A stretch of 64,000 bases of DNA, from the NCBI RefSeq assembly GCF_000761215.1, contig NZ_CP009438.1:7110501-7174500 (forward strand), written 5' to 3'. A program made the translations under genes and the position numbers. This document shows positions 9,301-21,300 of this stretch, in pieces. Below the pieces are notes generated by a model. That model was not told the origin of the DNA and ran no database searches. It was given only the letters and a program-made list of their open reading frames with translations. Numbering within the stretch: position 1 is the first letter of the stretch; the number at the start of each line of letters is the position of its first letter. This DNA comes from Streptomyces glaucescens (GTDB taxonomy: Bacteria > Actinomycetota > Actinomycetes > Streptomycetales > Streptomycetaceae).

Positions 9301-12300
9301 ACCCTGGCCGCCATCTGGGCGGACGTCCTGCACGTGGAGCGGGTCGGAGCGGACGACAACTTCTTCGCGCTGGGCGGCGACTCCATCCTCAGCATCCAGG
9401 TCGTGGCCCAGGCCCGGCAGGCGGGCCTCACCATCACCTCGCGGGACGTCTACCGGCACCAGACGGTCGCCGCCCTGGCCCGCCGCGCCGACGAGACGGG
9501 CGGCAACCGGGCCGCCGCCGCGCCCGCCCCCGTGGAGGCGACCGGCACCGCCCCGCTCACCCCCATCCAGCACTGGCTCTTCGACAGCGCCGCCGAGCGG
9601 GCCGGACACTTCGCCCAGACGCTCTCGGTCGAACTGCCCGCCGACGTCGACGCCGGTGCGCTCCAAGCCGCCCTCGACGACGTGGTCGCCCACCACGACG
9701 CGCTGCGCTCCCGCTTCCTCGCCGGTGACACGGGCGTACGGTGGCTGATCGACGGCCCGGCCGTCCGCTGCCGCCTCACCCACCACACCGGCCCGGACAC
9801 CGACACCCCGCACCTCGGCCCGTACGACCTGGGCGACGGGCCGCTGCTGCGGGCCGTGCTGCACGACCGGGGACCCGGACGGCCGCCCGTCCTGCACCTG
9901 TCCGTCCACCACCTCGTCGTGGACGGAGTCTCCTGGCGCCTGCTCCTCGACGACCTCGAACGCGCCTACCGCGCCCGCCGCGAGGGCCGGGACGGGGCGG
10001 CCGCGCTGCCCCGCAAGTCCTCCCCGCTGCGGCAGTGGGCCGAGCGCCTGGCCGCGCACACCGCCGCCGGCGGTTTCGACGAGGAGAAGGCGTACTGGAT
10101 CCGGGAGACCGAAGGCGCCCGGGCGGCTCTGCCCGCGGACCGGGAGGGCACCGGCACCTACGCCTCCCAGCGGTCGGTGACGGTGCGGCTGAGCGCCCGG
10201 GACAGCGAAGCGCTGCTGCGGACCCTGCCGGAGACGTACCGCACCCAGGCCAACGACGTCCTGCTCGCCGCCCTCGGCCGGGTGCTGTGCGGGTGGAGCG
10301 GGCACGACCGGGTCCTGGTCGACGTCGAGGGCCACGGCCGTGAGGACCTCTTCGCCGACGTCGACACCAGCCGCACCGTCGGCTGGTTCACCACCCGCCA
10401 CCCCGTCGCCCTGGCCGTCCCGCCGGAGGCGTCCTGGGACGCCGTGCTCAAGCAGGTCAAGGAACAGCTGCGCGCGGTGCCCCGGCACGGCATCGGCCAC
10501 GGCGCGCTGACCCTGCCGGGCCGCGACGGCGCCCCCCTCCCGGCGACCAGCGCGCAGATCAGCTTCAACTACCTGGGCCGGTTCGGCCTGTCCGGGACCT
10601 CCGAGGGCCTGTACCGCGGGCTGGTCCGCCCGCTGGAGCTGGACGCCGACCCGTCGGCGGCGCGCCCGCACGCCCTGGAGGTCGTGGGCCGGCTGGACGG
10701 CGACAGCCTGGAGTTCACCTGGTTCTACTCCGACCGGGTGCACCGGCCGGAGACCGTCACCGGCCTCGCGGAACGCTACGCCGACGCGCTGGCCGCTCTC
10801 GCCCGGTACGCGGCCCGCCCCGGTGCCGCCGGACGCACCCCCTCGGACTTCCCGCTGGCCCGGCTCGACCAGGCGCACGTCGACCGCATCGCGGGGGAGG
10901 ACCCCGCCGGTGTGGAGGACGTCCACCCCCTCACGCCCACCCAGGCCGGCATGCTCTTCCACCGGCTCTCCCAGGACGACCGCGGCGTGTACTTCCAGCA
11001 GCTGACGTTCGTCCTCGACGGCGTGCCCGACCCGCGGGCGCTGGCGGACGCCTGGCAGCAGGTCACGGACCGCACCCCGGTGCTGCGCTCGCGGGTGGTG
11101 TGGCAGGACGTGCCCGAGCCGCTGCTCGTGGTGCAGCGCCGGGCCGCCGTGCCGGTGGAGCTGCCCGACTGGCGCGGCCTGACCGCCGCCGAACGGGACG
11201 AGCGGCTGCGCGACCTGCTCGACCGCGACCGCGCCCGAGGCGTGGACCTGACCCGCGCGCCGCTCCAGCGCCTGGTGCTGGCCCGGGTCTCCGACCGCGC
11301 GGTGCGCGTCGTGTGGTCCTTCGACCACCTGATCCTGGACGGGTGGAGCCTGTTCCAGGTCCTCTCCGACGTCTTCGCCCGCCACGCGGCACTGTCCGGC
11401 GCGGCGCAGGTGCCGCTGCCCGACCGCCGCCCCTTCCGCGACTACGTCGCCTGGCTGCGCGAGCGCGCGGACGGCGCCGAGGCCGAACGGCACTGGCGGA
11501 ACCGCCTGCACGGACTGAGCGAGACCACCGCGCTCCCCTTCGACCGCGAGCCGCGCGAGAGCCACCGCGCGGAGTCGACGCGGGCGGTGCGCGTCACCCT
11601 GTCCCAGGCCGCCACCAAGGCCCTCGCGGAGCTGGCCAGGACGGCGGGCCTCACCCTGAACACCCTGGTGCAGGGCGCCTGGGCGGTGCTGCTGGGCCGT
11701 CAGGCGGGCCGCGACGAGGTCGTCTTCGGCACCACCGTCTCCGGACGGCCGCCGGAGCTGCCCGGGGCCGACGCCATCACCGGCCTGTTCATCGCCACCC
11801 TGCCCACCCGTGTGAGGGTGCCGCGCGACGAGCCGCTGCTCACCTGGCTGGCCCGGCTCCAGCAGGAGCAGAGCGAGGACCGCCGCCACGACCACGTGCC
11901 GCTGCACCGCATGACGGCGTACACCGACCTGCCCGAGCGGGCCGCCCTCTTCGACAGCATCGTCGTGTTCGAGAACTACCCGGTCGACGACGACCTCGCC
12001 GCCGCGCACGGCCTGCGGCTGACCGGCCTGGACGGCATCGAGACCACCAACTACCCGCTCAGCCTGGTCGCCTACCCCGGCCCGGAACTCGCGCTGCGCC
12101 TCGGCTACGACCCGGACCTGTTCGACGCCGCCACGATCGAGCGGATGGCCGAGTACCTCACCGTCCTGCTGGAAGGCTTCGCCGCCACCCCGCGGCGCGC
12201 CCCCGCGCGCCTGCCCCTGCTGACGGCCGCCCGCCGTGAGCAGGTGCTCCACACCTGGAACGACACCGCCACCGGCGCCCCCGCGGCGACCACCGCGGAC

Positions 12301-15300
12301 CTCTTCGCCGCGCAGGCGGAGCGCACCCCCGACGCCGTCGCGCTGCTGGCCGGCGCCGAGCGGCTGACCTACCGCGAACTCGACGCCCGCGCGGCGGCAC
12401 TGGCCGGCCGGCTGGCCGCGCTCGGGGTGCGCCCGGAGGCCGCCGTCGGCGTGCTGATGGACCGCTCGGCCACCCTCGTGGTCGCCCAGCTCGCCCTCGC
12501 CCGCCTCGGCGGCGTGTACGTCCCGCTCGACGGCCGGGCCCCCCGGGAACGGCTGCGCACGATGCTCGCGGAGGCCGGCGCCGACCTGCTGCTCACGGAC
12601 GCCGAGTGGCACGGCACGGCCGCGGGCCTCCTCCCCGAAGGGCGCGTCCTGCGCCCGGACGAGGACACCGGCGCCACCACCGCGGACGCCACCACCGTGC
12701 CGCGCGTGCACCCCGACAACGTGCAGTACCTCATGTTCACCTCCGGCTCCACCGGCACCCCCAAGGGCGTCGCCGTGCGGCAGCGGGACGTCGCCGCGCT
12801 CGCCCTCGACCGCGCCTTCGCCGGCCACGACCGCGTCCTCGTGCACTCCCCGCACGCCTTCGACGCCTCCACCTACGAGCTGTGGGTGCCGCTGCTGCGC
12901 GGCGGTACCGCCGTCCTCGCCCCGCCCGGTGACCTGGACGCCGCCGCCGTCCGCCGTGCGATCACCGAGCAGGGCGTGAGCTGCCTGTTCCTGACGGTGG
13001 GCCTGTTCCGGCTGCTCGCCCAGGAGGACCCCGCCTGCCTGCGCGGCGCCCGGGAGGTGTGGACGGGCGGCGAGGCCGTGCCCGGTGCCGCCGTACGGCG
13101 CGTGCTGGACGCCTGCCCCGGCCTCACCGTCGTCGACGTGTACGGTCCGACCGAGACCACCACGTTCGCCACCCGGCAGGCCTTCCGCGCCGGAGACGCG
13201 CTGCCCGCGGCGCTGCCCATCGGCCGCCCCCTGGACGACACCCGCGTCTACGTCCTGGACGGCGCGCTCCAGCCGCAGCCGCCCGGCGTGCCGGGAGAGC
13301 TGTACCTCGCGGGCGCCGGTCTGGCCCGCGGCTACACCGGACGCCCCGGCGCCACCGCGGCCCGCTACCTGGCCGACCCCTACGGGCCGCCCGGCGGGCG
13401 GATGTACCGTACCGGCGACATCGTGCGCTGGAGCGCGGACGGCGCGCTGCACTTCGTGGGACGCGCCGACGACCAGATCAAGATCCGCGGCTTCCGCGTC
13501 GAACCCGCCGAGATCGAGGCCCGGCTCACCGCCCACCCGGCGATCGCCGAGGCGGTGGTGTCGGTGTCCCGGCACGAGGGACGCAAACGCCTGGTCGCGC
13601 ACCTGGTGCCGGCTCCCGGGGCAGCCGTGCCGCAGGCGGCCGAGCTGCGCGCCCACGTCGCGGCCGAACTGCCCGACTACATGGTCCCGGCCGCGTTCGT
13701 CACCCTCGCCGAACTGCCGCTGACCGCGAACGGCAAGGTCGACCGGCGCCGGCTGCCCGAACCCGAGTGGTCGGCGGCGTCCGACACCGCCCACCGCCCG
13801 CCGCGCACCGAGGCCGAGCGGGTCCTCGCCGGCATCTGGGCCGAGCTGCTCGGCGTGGAACGCGTCGGCCTCGACGACCACTTCTTCATGCTGGGCGGCG
13901 ACTCGATCGTCAGCATCCAGGTCGTCTCCCGGGCCCGCACGGCCGGGCTCGCGCTGACACCGCGGGACCTGTTCCGCCATCCCACGCTCGCCGCGCTGGC
14001 CGCCGCCGCGACCGGCGCGGACGCCACCGTCGCGGGCACCGGCCCGGTGTCCGGGGAGGTCGCGCTCACCCCGATCCAGCACTGGTTCCTCGACGCCGAG
14101 CCGCCGCGCCCGGAGTACTTCAACCAGTCGGTGGTCGTCGAGACGGGCGAGGACGTCGACCCCGGCGCGCTGCACACCGCCCTGGCCGCGCTGTGGGCCC
14201 ACCACGACGCCCTGCGCGCCCGCTTCACCCGCGCCGCGGACGGCACCTGGCGCCAGGAGTACGCCGACGCGGACACCGGGGTGCCGGAGCTGCTGCGCGT
14301 GCACGACCTGACCGGCCGGGACGCCGGCGCCGCGGAACAGGCCGAGGCCCGCCTCACCCACGAGGCGCACACCGGCTTCCGCCTGGACACCGGGCCGCTG
14401 CTCGCCGCCCGCCTCTTCACCGGCGGCGGCCGCCCCCCGCGCCTGCTGCTGACGGCCCATCACCTCATCGTCGACGGCGTCTCCTGGCGCGTCCTGCTGG
14501 AGGACCTGGAGACCGCCTACCGGCAGGCCCGCACCGGCGAGCCGGTCCGGCTGCCGCAGCGCACCACGTCCGTGCGGGAATGGGTGCGGCGGCTCACCGC
14601 ACGCGCCGGCGAGGACCTCGCCGCGCAGCGCGCCCACTGGGCGGAGGTCTCCCGCCACTGCGCCGAACCGCTGCCGGCGGACCTCGACGGCGGGAACACC
14701 GTCGCCGACCTGCGCGCCGTGACCGTACGCCTCGACCGGCGGCGCACCGGGGAACTCCTGCGCAAGGTCCCCGGCGTGTACCGCACCCGCGTCGACGACG
14801 TCCTGCTGACCGCCCTCGGCCGCGTGCTGGCGGACTGGACGGGCCGCCGCACCGTCGCCGTGGGACTGGAGGGGCACGGCCGCGAGGACCGGCTCTTCGA
14901 CGACCTCGACCTGTCCCGCACGGTCGGCTGGTTCACCAGCCTCTTCCCCGTCGCCCTCGACCTGCCCGAAGGGGACTGGGGCGCCGCGCTGAAGGCCGTG
15001 AAGGAACAGCTGCGGGCCGTCCCCGACCGGGGCATCGGCTACGGCGCCCTGCGCCACCTCGCGGGCGACGAACGGCTCGCCGCCGCCCCGCTGCCCGGCA
15101 TCAGCTTCAACTACCTGGGCCGGTTCGACTGGTCCGCCGCCGACGCCGCGCTGGTCCGGGCCGTTCCCGGCGGCCTGGACGGCGCGGAGGACCCCGGGGC
15201 GCCGCGACCCCACCTGCTGGACGTGGTGGCCCGCGTCGAGGACGACGAGCTGGAGGTCACCTGGCACTACAGCGGCGGCCGCCACCGCGCGGAGACCGTC

Positions 15301-18300
15301 GCCGCCCTCGCCGAGGGCATGCTGCGCTCCCTGGAGGAGATCGTCGCGCACTGCGCCGACCCGCGGGCCGGCGGCCGCACGCCCTCGGACTTCCCGCTGG
15401 CCCGGCTCGACCAGACCGCCGTGGACCGGGTCGTGGGCGACGGCCGCGGCGTCGAGGACGTGTACCCGCTCACGCCCATGCAGGCGGGCATGCTGTTCCA
15501 CAGCCTCATGGACCCGCAGGGCCGCACCTACGTCAACCAGGTGCAGGTCGTCCTGCACGGCGTCACCGACCCGCACGCGCTCGCCGAGGCGTGGCAGCGC
15601 ACGGCCGACGCCAACCCGATCCTGCGCACCCGCCTGGTGTGGCAGGAGACCGCCGAACCCCTCCAGGTGGTGCAGCGGCGGGCCGTCGTACCGGTCACCC
15701 ACCACGACTGGACCGGCCGGCCGCCCGAGTGGTGCGCGCGCGAGACGGAAGCCCTCCTCGACGCCGACCGCGAGGCCGGCATCGACCTCGGCGCGGCCCC
15801 GCTCATGCGGCTCGCGCTGATCCGGCTGGCACCGGACCGGGTGCGCATGGTGTGGACGTTCCACCACGTGCTGCTCGACGGCTGGAGCGCGGCCCAGGTG
15901 TTCGACGAGGTGTGCGAGCGGTACGCGGCCCTGACCGCCGGCCGCCGCCCGCAGGTTCCCGACCGGGCCCCCTTCGCCCGGTACCTGGAGTGGCTGGCCG
16001 GCCAGGACACCGCGCGGGCGGAACGCCACTGGCGCGACACCCTCGCCGGATTCGCCGTCCCCACCGAACTGCCCCGCGACCGGCGCCCCGCCGACGCCCA
16101 CCGGGCGTCCTCGTCGGGCACGGTGCGGGTCGCCCTCGGAAAGGAGGTGTCGGCGCGGCTGAGGGACACCGCCCAGCGGGCCGGGCTGACCGTCAACACG
16201 GTGCTCCAGGGCGCCTGGGGGCTGCTGCTGCACCACTACGGCGGCGGTGACGACATCGTCTTCGGCACGACCGTGTCCGGCCGCCCGGCCGACCTGCCCG
16301 GCGTGACCTCCATGGTCGGCCTGTTCATCAACACCCTGCCCACCCGGCTGCGCATCGACCGGCAGCGCCCGCTGCTGGAGTGGCTGAGCGAGCTGCAGGC
16401 CGCCCAGTCGGAGTCCCGGCGCCACGACTTCGTGTCCCTCGCCCAGCTGCAGTCGTGGAGCGAGGTGCCCGGCGGCACCAGTCTCTTCGACAGCATCGTC
16501 GTCTTCGAGAACTACCCGTTCGACGCGGGCGCCCTGGCCCGGCACGGGCTCGCCGTCGAGCAGGAACGCGACGTCGAGCCGACCAGCTACCCGCTCAGCG
16601 TGGTCGTCGCCCCCGGTGACGACGTCACCGTGACCCTCGACTACGACCCGTCCGCCTTCGACGCGGCCACCGTCGAAGGGATCGGCGCGAGCCTGCGCAC
16701 GCTCCTGACCCGGTTCGCCGCCGACGACGGCGAGACCGCCGGCCGCCGCTTGGCCGACCTCACCCCGCTCGAACCGGCCGACGGGCGCCGCCTGCTGGAC
16801 CGCCTCGCCGGGCCGGGGGCGCTGCTCCCGCGGCGCACCCTCCCGGACGCCTTCGCGGCCCAGGCCGCCCGCACCCCCGACGCACCGGCCGTCAGCGCGG
16901 GCGCCGACCTGCTCACGTACCGCCGGCTCGACGAGCGCGCCAACCGGCTCGCCCGCCTGCTGATCGAGGCCGGAGCCGGGCCGGAGCGGTTCGTCGCCCT
17001 GGCGCTGCCCCGCACCGCCGACCTGATCGTGGCGCTGCTGGCCGTGCTCAAGAGCGGCGCCGCCTATCTGCCCGTCGACCCCGGCCACCCGGCGGAGCGC
17101 ATCGCGTTCCTCTTCGAGGACGTACGCCCCGACGCGGTGATCACCTGCGCGAAGACCTCCGCGCGGCTCCCGGACGGCCCGTACACGCGGATCGCCCTGG
17201 ACGACCCGGACTGCGCCGCCCGGCTGGCCGCCGCGTCCGCCGCGCCCGTCGGCGACGGCGAGCGGCGCGGCAGGCTGCTGCCGGACCACCCCGCCTACGT
17301 CATCCACACCTCCGGCTCCACCGGCCGGCCCAAGGGCGTCGTCGTCTCCCACGCCTCGGTGGTGGCACTGACCGACTGGGCCGCCACCGAGTTCACCGGC
17401 CGCGGGCTCGCCCACGTCGTGGCCTCCACCTCGCTCAACTTCGACGTGTCGGTGTTCGAGATCTTCTCGCCGCTGCTGGCCGGCGGCCGGGTGGAGGTCG
17501 TCCGCGACCTGCTGGCCCTCGCCGAGCGGCCCGAGCCGTGGCGGGCGGGGCTGCTCAGCGCCGTGCCCTCCGCCCTCGGCCGGCTGCTGGCCGAGGACAC
17601 CGTGCGGGCCGGGGCCGACACCGTCGTCCTGGCCGGCGAGGCACTGCCCGCGCGCGCCGTCCAGCAGGTGCGCGCGGCGATCCCCGGCTGCCGGGTGATG
17701 AACATCTACGGCCCCACCGAGGCCACCGTCTACGCCACCGCCTTCACCTGCGACCCGGACGACCCGGACCGGGTCCCGCCCATCGGCCGGCCCGTCGGCG
17801 GCGCCCGCGCCTACGTCCTCGACGCCTCCCTGCGGCCCGTGCCCGTCGGGGCGCCCGGCGAGCTGTACCTCGCCGGCACCGGGGTGGCCCGCGGCTACCT
17901 GAACCGGCCCGGCCTGACCGCCGGCCGCTTCCTCGCCGACCCCTTCGGCCCGCCCGGCAGCCGCATGTACCGCACCGGGGACCTGGTCCGCTGGACCGCC
18001 GACGGCGACCTGCTGTACCTGGGCCGCACCGACGACCAGGTCAAGGTGCGCGGCTTCCGCATCGAACTCGGCGAGGTGGAGGCCGCGCTGGCCCGGCACC
18101 CGCAGGTCGCCGCGGCCGCCGCACGCGTCGTGGAACACGACGGCCACAAGCGCCTCGTCGGCTACGCCGTGCCGCGCGCCGGCGACACGCCGGCCCCCGC
18201 CGAGCTGCGGGAGTTCCTCGCCCGGACCCTGCCCGACCACCTGGTCCCGGCTGCCGTGGTGCCCCTGGAGCGGCTGCCGCTGGGCGCCACCGGCAAGCTG

Positions 18301-21300
18301 GACCGGCGAGCCCTGCCGGAACCGGAGTGGTCCGCGGCCGTCGGCACGCAGGACACCCGGCCGCCGCGCACCGCCACCGAGCGGACCCTCGCCGCGATCT
18401 GGTCGCAGGTCCTCGGCGTGCCCGAGGTGGGCGCGACGGACAACTACTTCGCGCTCGGCGGGGACTCCATCCTCGGCATCCAGATCGTCTCCGCGGCCCG
18501 CCGGGCCGGACTGACCCTGACACCGCGTCACCTGTTCCGTCACCAGACGGTCGCCGAACTCGCCGCCGCGGTCGACGCGTCACCCACCCCGGCCGGCCCG
18601 GCCACCGCCACGGCCGACCAGGGCCCCGTCGTCGGTGACGTCCCCCTCACCCCCGTACAGCACTGGATGTTCGACGCCCTGACCGGTGATCCGGCCCACT
18701 TCACCCAGGCGGTCTCCTTCGAGGTGGCCCCCGGCACCGACGAGACACTGCTGCGCGCGGCCCTCGCCGCCGTGCTGGAGCAGCACGACGCGCTGCGCAT
18801 GCGCTACGAACCCCGGAACGACGGCCGGTGGCGGCAACTGGGCACCCCGCCCGGCGCCGACCCGCACCTGGAGGTGCACCACGCCCCCGAGGAGCCGGCC
18901 GCCGTGGCCGCCGGCCTGTGCGCCGGGTTCGACCTGACGCGCGGACCACTGCTGAAGGCCGCCCTGTGCCACCGGGACGACGGCCGGCCGCCCGTCCTGC
19001 TGCTGGCCGCCCACCACCTCGTCGTCGACGCGGTGTCCTGGCGGGTGATCCTCGAAGACCTCGACACCGCCCACCGGGCGCTCCGGGCCGGCCGCACCCC
19101 CGACCTGGGCGCGAAGACCACCTCGTTCCGCGACTGGGCCCGGCGCCTGGCCGCGCACACCGCAGACGGCGGCTTCGACGACGAGATCGCGCACTGGAGC
19201 GCCCTGCACCCGACCGCCCTGCCGGCCGACCTCCCCGGCTCCAACACCGCCGCCGACGAGGAGACCGTGACGGTGAGCCTCGGCGCCGAGGAGACCCGGC
19301 GCCTCCTCCAGGAGGTGCCCGACGCCTACCGCACCCGCGTCAACGACGTCCTGCTGTGCGCGCTCGGCCGGGTCCTCGCCCGCTGGATTGGACAGGACCG
19401 GGTGGTGCTCGCGCTGGAGGGCCACGGCCGTGAGGACCTCTTCGACGGCGTCGACCTCTCCCGCACCGTCGGCTGGTTCACCACCATGTTCCCCGTGGGC
19501 CTCGACGTGCCCCGCGACGCCGGCCTCGCCGCCGCGCTGAAGACCGTCAAGGAGAACCTGCGGGCCGTACCGCGCGGGGGAGTGGGCTACGGCGCGCTGC
19601 GGCACCTGCACCCCACGGCGGGGAGCGAGCTGCCCGCCCTGCCGCAGGTGGCCTTCAACTACCTCGGGCAGCAGGACTGGAACGCGGCCGGGGACGGTCT
19701 GCTGCGGGCGCCCCACGAGGGCCTGACCGGCGGCATGGACCGCTCGGCGGACCGCCCGCACCTCATCGACGTCCTCGGCCGCGTCACCGGCGGACGGCTC
19801 GAGTTCACCTGGTCGTACTCCCGGGGCGTGCACCGGCACGGCACCGTCGCCCGCCTCGCCGGGGAGACGGCGGAGGAACTGCGCCGCATCGTCCGGCACT
19901 GCGCCGAGCCCGGCGCGGGCGGCCGCACCCCGTCCGACTTCCCCCTGGCCGCCCTGGACCAGGGCGCCGTCGACCGGCTCGTCGGCGACGGGCGCGACGT
20001 GACGGACGTCTACCCGCTCACCCCCACCCAGACCGGCATGGTCGTGCACGGCATGGACGAGCCCGGCGGGGGCCTGTACGTCGAGCAGATCACCTTCGTC
20101 GCCGACGGCGTGCGCGACCCCGCGCTGCTGGCGGACGCCTGGCAGCACGTCGTGGACGCCACGCCCGTGCTGCGCACCGCCGTCGCCCTGGGCCACGGCC
20201 CGGCCCCGCTGCAGACCGTGCACCGCCGCGTCAGCCTGCCCGTCACCCGGCTCGACTGGAGCGGCCTCGACCCGGCGCGACGGGAGAGCGCACTGCGGCG
20301 GCTGCTCGACGAGGACCGCGCCCGCGGCATCGACCTCGCCCGCCCCCCGCTGCTGCGCGTCACCCTGATCCGGCTCGGCCCGGACGAGGTGCGCGTGGTG
20401 TGGACCTTCCACCACGTCCTGCTGGACGGCTGGAGCGTCTTCCACGTGCTGTCGGACGTCCTCCAGGCGCACGCCGCGCTCGCCGCCGGAACCGAGCCGC
20501 GGCTGCCTCGGCGGCGGCCCTTCGCGGACTACGCCGCCTGGCTGGCCGGCCGGGACACCGCCGCCGCCGAGGAGCACTGGAAGGCCGCCCTCGCCGGACA
20601 CGCCGCGCCCACCCCGCTGCCGTACGACCGCAGGCCCGCCCCGGGCGCCGCCGCCCGGTCGGGCACCTGGCTGTCCCAGCGGCTCGACGCGGCCGGCACC
20701 GCCCGGCTGACCGACTTCGCCCGCCGCCACCGGCTCACCCTCAACACCCTGGTCCAGGGCGCCTGGGCGCTGCTGCTGGCGCGCTTCAGCGGCGAACGGG
20801 AGGTCTGCTTCGGCACCACCGTCTCCGGCCGCCCCGCCGACCTGCCGGGCGCGGACACCATCGCCGGCCTGTTCATCACCACCCTGCCCGCGCGGGTCAC
20901 CGTGGACGAGACCGCACCGTGCACCGCCTGGCTGCGGGAGCTGCAGGCCGCCCGCGCGGAGGACCGGCGCTTCGACCACGTCCCGCTCACGGACCTCCAC
21001 CAGTGGAGCGAACTGCCGCCCGGCACACCCCTGTTCGACAGCCTGCTGGTGTTCGAGAACTACCCGGTCGGCGACGCCACCGCCGGCGCCCACGGCGTCC
21101 GCGTACGTGACCTCGACGCCCGCGAGGCGACCAACTACCCGCTCACCGTGGTGATCTCGCCCGGCGACGAGCTGACCGTCGAACTCGGCTACGACCCGCG
21201 GTACTTCGACGAGACCACCGCCCGCGCCCTGGCCGGCCGGCTCACGCACGCCCTGGCCGCGCTCGCCGGCACGGAGGACCGGACCCCCCTGCACACGGTC

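Noticed and set aside
2791..18543. A 5250-codon open frame on the minus strand opposite NRPS 1
   Set aside because: It is antisense to motif-rich NRPS coding sequence, has a Gly/Arg/Val-rich composition with no domains, and arises because high third-position G+C removes stops from one antisense frame.
18997..19035. HHxxxDA/DS in epimerases 4, 6 and 10 as signs of inactivity
   Set aside because: The catalytic His pair, Asp and the EGHGRE Glu are kept, and downstream C-domain types or the cyclase expect D residues.
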